Source of the DNA: Phytomonospora sp040655735
GTDB lineage: Bacteria > Actinomycetota > Actinomycetes > Mycobacteriales > Micromonosporaceae
Assembly (NCBI RefSeq): GCF_040655735.1
Contig: NZ_JBFAKK010000001.1
Location: 186,001-250,000, forward strand
DNA length: 64,000 nt
Direction: 5' to 3'
The position numbers were made by a program, and so were the translations under genes. Positions 26,393 through 34,983 of this stretch are shown here, piece by piece. Position 1 is the first letter of the stretch. Each line of letters starts with the position of its first letter. The notes under the pieces are model-generated. The model made no database searches and had not been told where the DNA came from. It saw only the letters and a list, made by a program, of their open reading frames with translations.

Positions 26393-27583
26393 TCAGCAGC
26401 GCCCGAGGTCCTCCCAGACCCCGGTCCAGCCCGGTTCCGAGCCTTGCGTCCACCAGCGCGCCCGCCACAGATGCGCGCCGTCACCCGACGGCGGGCCCGA
26501 CGGATTCCCGTTGGCGCTGCGCTCGTGGACCACCAGCGAAGCGCCCTGGTAGACCCCGCCGAAGGTCCACTGGGGAGCGTCGTCGCAGTCGGTCGGCTGT
26601 CCCGTCGGCGACGGTGTCGGCGACGTGGTCGCCGTCGGGGTCGGGGACGGTCCGGTGCAGGGGCCGCCGGCGTCGACGGTGTCCACGAACGATGTGCCCG
26701 CCTGCCGGTAGGCGGCCGCGCGGGCGGTCGCCTGGCTCGGCGAGAGCACGTCGTTGTCGGTGTAGAGGACCCAGTCGACCTGCTCGACGTAGGTGCTCAG
26801 CGAGCCGGTGTGCCCGGCGGTGTCGATGAACCACAGGTTGAAGTTGATCGTCATCGTCTGGCGCGGGAAGTACTTCCCGGAGTGGTCGCCCAGCAGGACG
26901 CCGTCGATGTAGTACTTCACGTGCCCGCCGGAGACCTGCGCGACCAGGTCGTGCCAGCCGTTGAAGCTCTGCCGCTGCGAGGAGTGCACGTTGTCGGCGA
27001 ACCACGGATCGGCCCGGTAGGTGTACCAGCTCGTCTGGTAATTGATCGGGCCCTGCTCGCCCCAGCCGCCGTTGGGCAGGTACTCGGTGAAGTCCAGTTC
27101 GCTGTAGGTCGGGTCGAGATCGCCGTTGAGCGGACTGATCGAGAAGAAGGTCTGGACGATGTGGTCGCCGTCGGCGCCGCCGGTCGGGGCGTCGCTGAAA
27201 CGGATCCGGCTGGCGTAGGTGCCCTCCAGATACCGCTTCCGGCTCGTGTACAGCTCCGCCTGGCGGGTTCCCGCGCCGGTGCCGTCGGTGCTCGCCGTCA
27301 GCTGCATGATGCCGCTGGACGGGAAGGTGATGCTCGACGGCGACCAGGTGGCTCCCGGGACGCCCGGACCGCCCGGGTAGGACCGGGGGACCCAGCCGTG
27401 GGCCGCGAGCGCGGGATCGCTCGACGAGGTGTAGGCGAAGTCGTCGAAGAGCGCGCCGCAGTCGGCGGCGGCGACGGCCTCGTCGGCCGCCGCGGTGGTG
27501 ATGGCGGCGCCGGTGAGCGCGGTGGCGAGTAAGACGGTGGCGAGACTGAAGACGGTCGATCTCTTGGCGCGTAAGGGTGACAT
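26393..27583 (-). CDS. Secreted glycoside hydrolase family 16 enzyme with C-terminal carbohydrate-binding module
   Basis: 396 residues. A signal peptide covers about 1-38 (cleavage near AVA-AAD). The GH16 catalytic domain spans about 42-285, with the active-site motif SELDFTE: Glu162 nucleophile, Asp164, Glu167 acid/base. A Thr/Pro/Ser linker (about 310-335) leads to a C-terminal module with WTFGGVYQGASLVVHE and RARWWTQGSEPGWTGVWEDLG, which resembles a CBM5/12 chitin/cellulose-binding domain. It probably cleaves a beta-1,3- or mixed-linkage glucan outside the cell. A hairpin separates it from the RpiR gene upstream, so it probably has its own promoter. Confidence 0.9.
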   Translation of the reverse strand: MSPLRAKRSTVFSLATVLLATALTGAAITTAAADEAVAAADCGALFDDFAYTSSSDPALAAHGWVPRSYPGGPGVPGATWSPSSITFPSSGIMQLTASTDGTGAGTRQAELYTSRKRYLEGTYASRIRFSDAPTGGADGDHIVQTFFSISPLNGDLDPTYSELDFTEYLPNGGWGEQGPINYQTSWYTYRADPWFADNVHSSQRQSFNGWHDLVAQVSGGHVKYYIDGVLLGDHSGKYFPRQTMTINFNLWFIDTAGHTGSLSTYVEQVDWVLYTDNDVLSPSQATARAAAYRQAGTSFVDTVDAGGPCTGPSPTPTATTSPTPSPTGQPTDCDDAPQWTFGGVYQGASLVVHERSANGNPSGPPSGDGAHLWRARWWTQGSEPGWTGVWEDLGRC

Positions 27584-27608
27584 GGGGAGTCCTCACGGTC
27601 GGGACGGT

Positions 27609-27630
27609 CGGGCCGCGCCGGTGCGGCCCG
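27609..27630 (-). terminator. Terminator after the RpiR-type regulator gene
   Basis: CGGGCCGC and GCGGCCCG form a perfect 8-base stem around a 6-base loop, 16 bases past the stop at 27646. It suggests that the GH16 gene downstream is transcribed separately. Confidence 0.65.
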
Positions 27631-27645
27631 CGGTTCGGGGGAGGG

Positions 27646-28557
27646 TCAGGGCCGTTGTTCGCGGTTGCGAGGGCGGCCGCCGGGTTCGGGGAGTCGGTGC
27701 GCGGCCACGGCCCGGACGGTGACTTCGAGGGCCTCGGCGGTGCGTTCGTAGGTGCGCTGGGCGACGGCGACGTAGATCAGGTCGAGGACGAGCAGCTGGG
27801 AGTGCAGCGCCGACAGCGCGGCCAGCCGGAAGGTCGTCTCGTGGACCGAGGTGGTGAGGACGACGTCGGCGACCTCGGCCAGCGGTGAGCGGCCGAAGGA
27901 GGTCACCGCGACGGTGAGCGCGCCGTGGTCGCCGGCCTCGGAGAGGGTCTCGATGACCTCGCGGGTGCGGCCGGAGTGGGACAGTCCGATGGAGACGTCG
28001 CCGGGGCCGAGGAGGGCGGCGTTGGTGAGGGCGCTGTGCGAGTCGGGGCGAAACCACACCGGCACGCGGATGCGTTCGAGGCGGAAGGCCATCTCCCGCC
28101 CGGCGGTGCCGCTGCTGCCCATGCCGAACAGTTCGACGCGGCCGGCCGTGGCCACGGCTTCGGCGACCCGATCGATGCCGTCGGTGTCGAGACCGGCGGC
28201 GGTCGCCTGGATCGCGCGGGTGTCGGCGGCGGCGATGACGCCGAGGACCTGGTCGAGGTCGTCGCCGGGGGCGATGTCGGCGCTGATGTCGGTCTGCCAG
28301 CGGGCCTGCTCGGCGCGGCCGGTCTCGGTGGCGATCGCGACCCGGAGTTTGGCGTAGCCGGCGTAGCCGAGGATGCGGCTGAAGCGGGTGACGGTCGCCG
28401 TGGAGGTGCCGGCCAGTTCGGCGAGGTCGACGATGCCGGCGCCTGCGGCGGTCTCGGGATCGGCGGTGATCAGGCCGGCGATCCTTGCCATGGCCTCGGG
28501 CATCGTCGGCCCTTCGATGCGCAGCCGTCCGAGGAGGCCGCCTCCGTCACCTGCCAT
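27646..28557 (-). CDS. MurR/RpiR-family transcriptional regulator
   Basis: 303 residues. An N-terminal RpiR helix-turn-helix (about 1-75, VDLAELAGTSTATVTRFSRILGYAGYAKLRVAIA) is followed by a SIS sugar-phosphate isomerase domain (about 120-260, GRVELFGMGSSGTAG and GDVSIGLSHSGRTREVIE). Such proteins sense a phosphorylated sugar. An in-frame ATG at 28575 exists, but AAAGGA stands eight bases before ATG 28557, which is therefore preferred. It is divergent from an amino-sugar kinase gene and probably represses it in the absence of GlcNAc- or MurNAc-phosphate. Confidence 0.9.
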   Translation of the reverse strand: MAGDGGGLLGRLRIEGPTMPEAMARIAGLITADPETAAGAGIVDLAELAGTSTATVTRFSRILGYAGYAKLRVAIATETGRAEQARWQTDISADIAPGDDLDQVLGVIAAADTRAIQATAAGLDTDGIDRVAEAVATAGRVELFGMGSSGTAGREMAFRLERIRVPVWFRPDSHSALTNAALLGPGDVSIGLSHSGRTREVIETLSEAGDHGALTVAVTSFGRSPLAEVADVVLTTSVHETTFRLAALSALHSQLLVLDLIYVAVAQRTYERTAEALEVTVRAVAAHRLPEPGGRPRNREQRP

Positions 28558-28587
28558 CGCGGGTATTCCTTTCATAGAAGACCCGAG

Positions 28588-28605
28588 GTAATGAAAATAA
28601 GTTAC
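28588..28605. promoter_or_regulatory. Inverted repeat between the RpiR and kinase genes
   Basis: GTAA-N10-TTAC with an AT-rich centre (TGAAAATAAG), 31 bases upstream of the regulator start and 51 bases upstream of the kinase start. It is a marked AT island and a natural site for RpiR control of both genes. Confidence 0.55.
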
Positions 28606-28655
28606 ATCCTTAAAGGAAGCTGGTCAATGACCCGCGCACGTGCTTCGATCTCGGC

Positions 28656-29648
28656 ATGGAACTGGTCCTCGGCGTCGACGCCGGCGGCACCGCCACCCGC
28701 GCGGTCGCCGCGACACTGTCCGGAGAGGTGGTCGGGCGTGGAGACGCCGGGCCGGGAAACCCCATCGCGGTGGGAAACCACGCCGCCGCCGACGCGCTCG
28801 CCGAAGCCGTCGGTGCCGCCCTGAGCGGCCACGACGCCGGCGCCGTCCTCGCCGGGGCCCTCGGCCTCGCCGGATCGAGCCGCCTTGAGGACCCCGAGGC
28901 CGCCGCCGTCTACGCCGCCCGCTGGCAGGGCCTCGGTCTGGCCTGTCCCATGCGGACCTACCCCGACGTGATCACCGCCTTCACCGCCGCCACCCCCGCC
29001 CCGACCGGCAGTGTGCTTATCGCGGGCACCGGCGCGGTCGCCGCCCGGGTCGAATCGTGGCGCGTCGCGGGTGTGGCCGACGGCCTCGGCTGGTTACTGG
29101 GCGACGAGGGCTCCGGCTTCTGGCTCGGTCTGCGAGCCGTTCGCTCCGCCGCCCGAATGTGGACACAAGCGTCCTTCACGTCCTGTCCGCGGCCGCTTCC
29201 CGCACTGGTGGGCCTCGTCGCCCGCCACGCCCGCGCCTGCGATGTCGACACGCTCGTCGACTGGGCGCACCAGGTTCCGCGCGGCCGGATCGCCGCACTG
29301 GCACCCCTCGTCTGCGCCGCCGCCGATGACGGCGACCCCGACTGCGCGCGCCTCGCCGACGAGGCCGCCGCGAGTCTTTTGGCGACACTCGGCCGGCTCG
29401 ACGCCGTCGCCGGGCCGGTCGTCCTGTCCGGCGGACTGCTCATGACCGAGACCGCCGTCCGCGTCCGTGTCGTCGACGCCCTGCGCGCCGGCGGCATCAC
29501 GACCCTGACCGCCCGCGACGCGGCCATCGGCGCCACCTGGCTCGCCGCCCGCGCCGGCGGCGGGCTCGACGACGCGAGGTCCACCGCGCTGCACGCTCGA
29601 CTTCTGGCGGCGGCGGGCCCCGGCGGGCTCGCCGGTAAGCCCGCTTGA
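28656..29648 (+). CDS. BadF/BadG-family N-acetylglucosamine kinase-like protein
   Basis: 330 residues, ASKHA fold: phosphate-1 loop GVDAGGTATRAVA (6-18), a second glycine-rich loop IAGTGAVAA (about 123-131), GDEGSGFWLG and VVLSGGLL. The same set marks GlcNAc kinases of the BadF/BadG/BcrA/BcrD family. It would phosphorylate N-acetylglucosamine (or a related amino sugar) released from chitin or peptidoglycan. The divergent RpiR regulator supports an amino-sugar role. The end of the gene contains the first of three SARP-type repeats that control the next gene. Confidence 0.87.
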   Translation: MELVLGVDAGGTATRAVAATLSGEVVGRGDAGPGNPIAVGNHAAADALAEAVGAALSGHDAGAVLAGALGLAGSSRLEDPEAAAVYAARWQGLGLACPMRTYPDVITAFTAATPAPTGSVLIAGTGAVAARVESWRVAGVADGLGWLLGDEGSGFWLGLRAVRSAARMWTQASFTSCPRPLPALVGLVARHARACDVDTLVDWAHQVPRGRIAALAPLVCAAADDGDPDCARLADEAAASLLATLGRLDAVAGPVVLSGGLLMTETAVRVRVVDALRAGGITTLTARDAAIGATWLAARAGGGLDDARSTALHARLLAAAGPGGLAGKPA

Positions 29649-29661
29649 AGAGAACCGTAAG
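29635..29661 (+). promoter_or_regulatory. Triple SARP-type direct repeat upstream of the reductase gene
   Basis: GTAAG (29635-29639), TGAAG (29646-29650) and GTAAG (29657-29661) are spaced by exactly 11 bases, one helical turn. SARP regulators bind such heptamer direct repeats, with the last about 8 bases before the -10 box; GGCAAT lies at that place here (29670-29675). The same triple repeat occurs at 33339. Confidence 0.8.
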
Positions 29662-29724
29662 AGGCGCCTGGCAATGTTCCGGGTGTCAGCAGCGACCACC
29701 ACCGCTCAATACGGGAGACCTCCG

Positions 29725-30270
29725 ATGCGCAAGCTCACCAACCTGACCTTCATCACCCTCGACGGCGTCATCGAGAACCCGATGTGGTCGATGCCCTATC
29801 ACGACGCCGACTTCGTCGCCGCGCAGACCGAGGCCGCCGACGCGCTCCTCATGGGCCGCGCGACCTACGACGGCTTCGCAGCGTCCTGGCCGGGCCGTGA
29901 CGAGACCGACCCGGCGACCGGCGCGGCCTACTTCAACAACGTCAAGAAGTACGTCGCCTCGACGACCCTGACCGACCCGGAGTGGAACAACACCGAAGTA
30001 CTCCAGGGCGACCTTGTCGAGGCCGTCAAGGCGCTGAAGGCCACCGAGGGCGGCAACATCCTCCAGTTCGGCTTCGGCACGGTCACCACCGCGCTGATCG
30101 AGGCCGGACTCGTCGACGAGGTCCACCTCTGGATCCACCCGATCATCGTCGGCGGCGACAGCGTCTCGGCGCCGCTGAAGGACTTCAAGGCCACCTTCGA
30201 GCTGATCGACACCAAGATCAACCCGACCGGGCTGATCATCGCCAGCTACCGGCCGACGGCCGCCGAGTAG
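29725..30270 (+). CDS. Dihydrofolate-reductase-family protein (RibD C-terminal type)
   Basis: 181 residues with the RibD_C/DHFR-like fold: MRKLTNLTFITLDGVIENP, ALLMGRATYDGFAASWPG, ILQFGFGTVTTALIEAGLVDEVHLWIHPIIVGG. It is an NADPH-dependent reductase of unknown substrate; such genes are common one-gene targets of regulators in actinomycetes. ATG 29725 has GGGAGACC four bases upstream. The SARP-type repeats lie directly upstream, so the convergent AfsR-like protein is its likely activator. Confidence 0.88.
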   Translation: MRKLTNLTFITLDGVIENPMWSMPYHDADFVAAQTEAADALLMGRATYDGFAASWPGRDETDPATGAAYFNNVKKYVASTTLTDPEWNNTEVLQGDLVEAVKALKATEGGNILQFGFGTVTTALIEAGLVDEVHLWIHPIIVGGDSVSAPLKDFKATFELIDTKINPTGLIIASYRPTAAE

Positions 30271-30280
30271 GCCGTCCCGC

Positions 30281-33200
30281 TCAGACCTGGGCCCGCGCCT
30301 TCGCCGGGCCCAGTTCGGCGCCCTCGGCAAGCAGCGCCTCGAAACGCTCGCGGCCCAGCGCGGCGACGAGACGTCCGGTCACCCGGTCGATCTCGTCGAG
30401 CTCGGCCGGCGCCGCCGGGGTCTCCAGCTCCGCCCGGCCCGCGGCGGCCGCGCCCAGCAGCCTCGCGGCGACCTCGGGCGATTCGACCGCCGAGGCCATT
30501 CCCTCCAGCGTCCCGAGCGCGTCGCGCGAGCCGAACCCCAAAGCCTCCGCCGCCTCGTAGGCCTCGACCTGCACCGCCAGTGCCCCGGCCCGGTCGCCGG
30601 ACTGCTCGACGGCATAGCCCAGTTCCACCAGGACCATCGTCAGGTACAGCGCCGACTCCGGATCGGCGCGGCCGCGATCGGCCAGCCGGGTCAGGTGCGT
30701 CCTCGCGACGTCGAGCTTCCCTTCCCGGCGGGCGGCGATGCCGAGGCCCAGCTCGGCGAAGACCACCGCGGTGGGCGCGCCTTGTTCCACGGCGAGGCGA
30801 TAGGCGCGCTCGCCGAGTTCGCGGCCGAGCGCGTAGTCGCGGTTCTGCACCGCGATCCAGGCCAGCCAGGACAGCGTGCCGCCCACCTCGGGCCACAGCG
30901 ACAACTCCTCGGCCCAGCGCAGCCCTTCGCGGTGCAGCTCGGCGGCACGGTCGAGGTCGCCCTTCATCTCGGCGAGTCCGCCGACCCAGTTGTTCGCCTG
31001 GAGCCAGCCCCAGCGGTCCCCGAGCTCCTCGAACAGCGCGGAACTGCGGCCGGCGATCTCCTCCAGCAGGGGGAGATCGCCGGCGGCGTGCGCGATCATG
31101 GCGCGCGAGGCGAGCACGGCCGCCTCGACCCACGGATCGTCGGTGCCGGTGGGGAACAGCCGCGCCGACAGGGCGAGGTCACCGTGGTCGAGGACGACGT
31201 GGGCGGCGAACCACACCGCGCGGTCGTCGGCGGCAGAGGCGATCGCGGCCTCCACTTTCTCGACCACCAGCGGCTCACCTTGCAGCAGCGCGAATCCCAG
31301 CCGCCACACGGCCGCGCGGGCCTCCTCGGCGGGCCCGCCGTACGCCGAGAGCGCCCTGCGCGCCTCGGTGAGCCGGCCGCGCAGGTACCAGTACCAGGTC
31401 AAGGCCAGGGCCAGGCGCAGGCCGCCGCCGTGGTCGAGCGCCGAACGGAGGTTGGCGGTCTCGGTGTCGAGACGTGCGAGCCATTCGCGCTGGCCGGAGG
31501 AGCGCAACCGCGGGTCGGCGTCCTCGGCGAAGCCGGTGAAGTACTCGGCGTGCCGGGCGCGCACCCCTTCGGCGTCGTCGAGGCGGCCGAGACAGAACGC
31601 GGCGACCGACTCCAGCAGCCGGTAGCGCGGGCCGGCGGGGCCCTCGTCCATGACCACCAGTGAGCGGTCGACGAGCCGTGCAAGGGTGTCGAGATCGGCG
31701 TCGCACACCCGCTCGGCGGCCTCGGGGCCGGCTCCGTCGCCGAACACCGCGAGCCGCGCGAGGACCGCGCGGTCGGGTTCGTCGAGCAGGTCCCAGCTCC
31801 ACTCGATGACGGCCGTGAGGGTTCGCTGTCGAGGCGGGACGTCGCGCTGGCGGGTGGCCAGCAGCTCGAAGCGGTCGTCGAGGCGGTCCACGACGCCCTG
31901 CACACCGAGCGAGCGCACTCGCGTCGCGGCCAGTTCCAGCGCGAGCGGCAGGCCGTCGAGGCGGCGGCAAAGCTTGGCGACGGCCGGCGCGTTCTTCTCG
32001 TCGAGCAGGAAACCGCGCTGTCGCGCGGCCGCGCGGGCGGCGAACAACCGCGCGGCGGACGAGCGCCGGACCGCGTCGAGGTCGCCGTCCCCGGGCGGCA
32101 CGGCCAGCGGTGGAACCTCCCAGAGAACCTCGCCGGCCAGGCCCAGGGCCTCGCGGCTGGTGGCCAGCACGGTCACCCCGGGCGCGTCCCGCAGTAGCCG
32201 CGCGACCAGCTCGGCGACGGGCTCGACGACGTGCTCGCAGTTGTCGAGCACGAGCAGCGATCGCTGTTCCCGCAACGCAGCCGAGAGGCGGTCGGCGGGC
32301 GACAGCGCCACGCCCGCGGCGTCGTGCAGGCCCAGCGCGCCGAGCACCTGGTCGGCGACCCGCTCGTCACCGGCCGGCAGCGGCGCCAGCTCGACGAGGT
32401 GGGTGCCGTCGGGGAAGTTCTGCTCACGCGCGGCCTCCGTGGCCAGCCGCGTCTTGCCGACCCCGCCCGGCCCGATCAGCGTGACCAGTCGCTGCCCGGG
32501 GAGCAGCCCGCGCAGCTCCGTCAGGGCCTCCGCCCGCCCGACCAGTTCATCGAGGCGAGCGGGAAGGCTGTTCCGGACCAGCGCCGCCCTCGGAGGCGCG
32601 TTCAGCCCCGAGTCCTGTTCGAGGATCTTGCGGTGCAGCGCCACCAGTTCGGGACCCGGGTCGAGCCCGAGTTCGTCGGCCAGCCGCTCCCGCAGGTCGG
32701 CATAGCTCTCCAGCGCCTCGGCCTGCCGGCCCGACGCGTACAGCGCCCGCAAGTGCAGTGCCCGCAGCCCTTCCCGCAGCGGATGCCGCGACACCAGGTC
32801 GGCCAGCTCGGCGGCGACCAGGTCGTGCTCCCCGCGCGTGAGCCGCGCACCGGCGAGCCGCTCGTGGACCCCGAGGCGCTGCTCGGCGAGGCGGGCCGCC
32901 TCGGCGCGCGCGAACTCCTCGTCGGCGAAGTCGGCGTAGGGCTCGCCGCGCCACAGGGCCAGCGCCGCGCTCAGACGGTCGACGTCGGCGGCCCCGGCGA
33001 GCTCGGTGAAGCGCTCGGCGTCCACCGACGCGGCGCGCAGCAGATAACCCGGCGGGCGCGACTCGACGAGGTCTCGCGCGCCCGGCTCGGCGTCGTTGAG
33101 CGCCTTACGCAGCTGCGAGACCCGGACCTGGAGCGCTCCGCCGGGATTGGCCGGCGCGTCCTCACCCCACAGGTCGTCGATCAGCCGGTCGGCGGACACG

Positions 33201-33319
33201 ACCCGGTTGCGGTTGGCCAGCAGGTCGGCCAGGAGCATGCGGACCTTCACGCCGGGAACGACGACCGGATCCCCGGCGTCGGTGGTGGCGACGACCGGAC
33301 CGAGCACCCCGAATTGCAC
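30281..33319 (-). CDS. AfsR/SARP-family transcriptional regulator (BTAD-NB-ARC-TPR)
   Basis: 1012 residues. Order of domains: OmpR-like winged helix (1-95, LIDDLWGEDAPANPGGALQVRVSQLRKAL), bacterial transcriptional activator domain (about 100-245), NB-ARC-type ATPase (about 255-560; Walker A GPGGVGKTRLA, Walker B SLLVLDNCEH) and a long alpha-helical C-terminus with weak TPR character. This is the AfsR layout. It probably activates transcription by binding 11-base-spaced direct repeats next to the -10 box. Such repeats flank the gene on both sides, in front of the reductase at 29725 and the hydrolase at 33388. The GTG start at 33319 opens MQFGVLGP, the usual beginning. Confidence 0.92.
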   Translation of the reverse strand: MQFGVLGPVVATTDAGDPVVVPGVKVRMLLADLLANRNRVVSADRLIDDLWGEDAPANPGGALQVRVSQLRKALNDAEPGARDLVESRPPGYLLRAASVDAERFTELAGAADVDRLSAALALWRGEPYADFADEEFARAEAARLAEQRLGVHERLAGARLTRGEHDLVAAELADLVSRHPLREGLRALHLRALYASGRQAEALESYADLRERLADELGLDPGPELVALHRKILEQDSGLNAPPRAALVRNSLPARLDELVGRAEALTELRGLLPGQRLVTLIGPGGVGKTRLATEAAREQNFPDGTHLVELAPLPAGDERVADQVLGALGLHDAAGVALSPADRLSAALREQRSLLVLDNCEHVVEPVAELVARLLRDAPGVTVLATSREALGLAGEVLWEVPPLAVPPGDGDLDAVRRSSAARLFAARAAARQRGFLLDEKNAPAVAKLCRRLDGLPLALELAATRVRSLGVQGVVDRLDDRFELLATRQRDVPPRQRTLTAVIEWSWDLLDEPDRAVLARLAVFGDGAGPEAAERVCDADLDTLARLVDRSLVVMDEGPAGPRYRLLESVAAFCLGRLDDAEGVRARHAEYFTGFAEDADPRLRSSGQREWLARLDTETANLRSALDHGGGLRLALALTWYWYLRGRLTEARRALSAYGGPAEEARAAVWRLGFALLQGEPLVVEKVEAAIASAADDRAVWFAAHVVLDHGDLALSARLFPTGTDDPWVEAAVLASRAMIAHAAGDLPLLEEIAGRSSALFEELGDRWGWLQANNWVGGLAEMKGDLDRAAELHREGLRWAEELSLWPEVGGTLSWLAWIAVQNRDYALGRELGERAYRLAVEQGAPTAVVFAELGLGIAARREGKLDVARTHLTRLADRGRADPESALYLTMVLVELGYAVEQSGDRAGALAVQVEAYEAAEALGFGSRDALGTLEGMASAVESPEVAARLLGAAAAGRAELETPAAPAELDEIDRVTGRLVAALGRERFEALLAEGAELGPAKARAQV

Positions 33320-33338
33320 GACGGCGACCCCTTCGACG

Positions 33339-33365
33339 GTAAGGCGAGCTGAAGCCGATCGTAAG
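33339..33365 (+). promoter_or_regulatory. Triple SARP-type direct repeat upstream of the hydrolase gene
   Basis: GTAAG (33339-33343), TGAAG (33350-33354) and GTAAG (33361-33365) have the same order and the same 11-base step as at 29635, and both are followed by N-GGCGCC-N2-GCA. The last repeat ends 22 bases before ATG 33388, so the hydrolase message would be almost leaderless. The site also lies between the divergent SARP gene and the hydrolase, so autoregulation is possible. Confidence 0.8.
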
Positions 33366-33387
33366 CGGCGCCGCGCATCGTGTGGCC

Positions 33388-34143
33388 ATGGACATCTACC
33401 ACGAAGAACACGGCATCGGCGAAGGCCGCCCGCTCGTCCTGATTCACGGTGCCTTGTCGGGAATCGACTCCTCCTTCGGTGCGATCCTGCCCCTCCTGGC
33501 CAAGAACCGCCGCGTCATCGCCGTCGAACTCCAGGCGCACGGACGCACCCCCGACACCGACCGCCCCTTCACCATCGAGCACTTCGCCGCCGATGTCCTC
33601 GAACTCCTCGACCGCCTGGACGTCGAACGCGCCGACCTGCTCGGCTGGAGCATGGGCGCGTCGGTCGCGCTGCGCATCGGCACCGACCACGCCCACCGCG
33701 TCGGGCGCCTCGTACTCGCCTCAGTGAGCTTCGAACTCGCCGGCGCCCACCCGGGACTCCTCGACGGCATCCAGGACCTCCAGCCCGAGCACCTGCACGG
33801 CTCGGAGTTCCACGAGGAGTACCTTCGCGCCGCACCCGACCCGTCCGGCTGGGCCGGCCTGGTGAACAAGATGAAGGTGCTCGACGCCGCTCTGCCCGAA
33901 TGGACCCGCGAGCAGATCAGCGCGATCACCGCGCCCACGATGATCGTGCTCGCCGACTCCGACATGGTGACCCCCGAGCATGCCGTGGAGATGTTCCGGC
34001 TGCTCGGCGGCGGGGTCGTCGGTGATCTGGTGGGGCTGCCGGACAGCCGCCTCGCGGTACTTCCGGGGACGATGCACACCACCGTGCCGCACCGCGCGGA
34101 CTGGCTGGCGCCCATGGTCGACGAGTTCCTCGACGAGGGGTAG
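33388..34143 (+). CDS. Alpha/beta-hydrolase
   Basis: 251 residues. The oxyanion segment is LVLIHGALSG, the nucleophile elbow GWSMGAS (Ser), the acid in VLADSDMVTPEHA, and His in GTMHTTVPHR; the full triad is present. Substrate unknown. ATG 33388 is preferred to the in-frame GTG 33382 because the predicted transcription start lies at about 33385. It is probably activated by the divergent SARP protein. Confidence 0.87.
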   Translation: MDIYHEEHGIGEGRPLVLIHGALSGIDSSFGAILPLLAKNRRVIAVELQAHGRTPDTDRPFTIEHFAADVLELLDRLDVERADLLGWSMGASVALRIGTDHAHRVGRLVLASVSFELAGAHPGLLDGIQDLQPEHLHGSEFHEEYLRAAPDPSGWAGLVNKMKVLDAALPEWTREQISAITAPTMIVLADSDMVTPEHAVEMFRLLGGGVVGDLVGLPDSRLAVLPGTMHTTVPHRADWLAPMVDEFLDEG

Positions 34144-34203
34144 CGCGGCGCCGGCGCGCGGGCCCGGGCTTAGGCTGGGTCCGTCAACGGTCACCGCACA
34201 CCC

Positions 34204-34977
34204 GTGGAGCTCACCGTGCCATCGACCCGGATCGATCCCCTTGTCAGTGACGCGCTCGATCGCACCGGTGACAGTCCGCTGTTCACCTACATCGACGCGG
34301 CCAACGGAGAACGCACCGAGCTGACCGCCGCCGCCTTCGGTTCCTGGGTCGCGCGGACGGCGGGACTGCTCCGGGACGGCTGCGGACTCGGTGCCGGTGA
34401 CCGCCTGGCCACCTTGCTGCCGGCGCACTGGCAGACGGCGGCGGTGCTGCTCGGCGCGTGGTCGCTGGGCGTCCAGGTCTCCCACCGTCCTTGGGCGACG
34501 GCGGGCCTGCCGGCCGGCCCCGGCCAGGATGAGCCGGTCGACGCGGTGTTCGTCTCACGCAAGCGGATCGGTGGATGGCTGGAGACGGTGCCCGAGGCGC
34601 GGCACCGCTTCGCGCTCGGCCTGGAGCCGGGCGGAGCGCCCATGGCGGAGGTGCCGGAGGGCTACCTCGACTTCGTCGCCGAGATCGGCCGCAGCCGGCA
34701 GGATGCGCCCGACTACGACATGATCCGGGGCGGGGACGCCGCGACTCCCGACGGCACGAGCTACCGCCAATGGAGCGACCTGGCCCGGGGAGTGGCCGAC
34801 GCGCGCGGCATCACCCCCGGCGACCGGATCCTGGTCGACGTCGCGGTCAACGAGGAGCCCTCGCTGTGGCTGCTGGCGCCGATGATGGCCGGAGCGTCGA
34901 TCGTGCTGGCGGCCGGGGTCACCCCCGGCGACCTGGACTCCGTCGTCGCCGCCGAGGGCGTCACGCACGTCCTCTAG
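34204..34977 (+). CDS. TIGR03089 family protein (truncated AMP-binding-like)
   Basis: 257 residues. The N-terminal half resembles the first part of acyl-CoA synthetases (LTAAAFGSWVARTAGLLRDGCGLGAGDRLATLLPAHWQTAAVLLGAWSLG), but the AMP-binding P-loop (T/S-S-G-T-T-G) and the C-terminal lid are absent. This short form is the TIGR03089 family of actinomycetes, whose function is unknown. The length is normal for that family, so it is not a broken gene. It converges on the next operon with only six bases between stops. Confidence 0.8.
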   Translation: MELTVPSTRIDPLVSDALDRTGDSPLFTYIDAANGERTELTAAAFGSWVARTAGLLRDGCGLGAGDRLATLLPAHWQTAAVLLGAWSLGVQVSHRPWATAGLPAGPGQDEPVDAVFVSRKRIGGWLETVPEARHRFALGLEPGGAPMAEVPEGYLDFVAEIGRSRQDAPDYDMIRGGDAATPDGTSYRQWSDLARGVADARGITPGDRILVDVAVNEEPSLWLLAPMMAGASIVLAAGVTPGDLDSVVAAEGVTHVL

Positions 34978-34983
34978 GGCGTG

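Noticed and set aside
34204..34977. TIGR03089 gene as a truncated acyl-CoA synthetase pseudogene
   Set aside because: The short length is normal for this family and the frame is intact.
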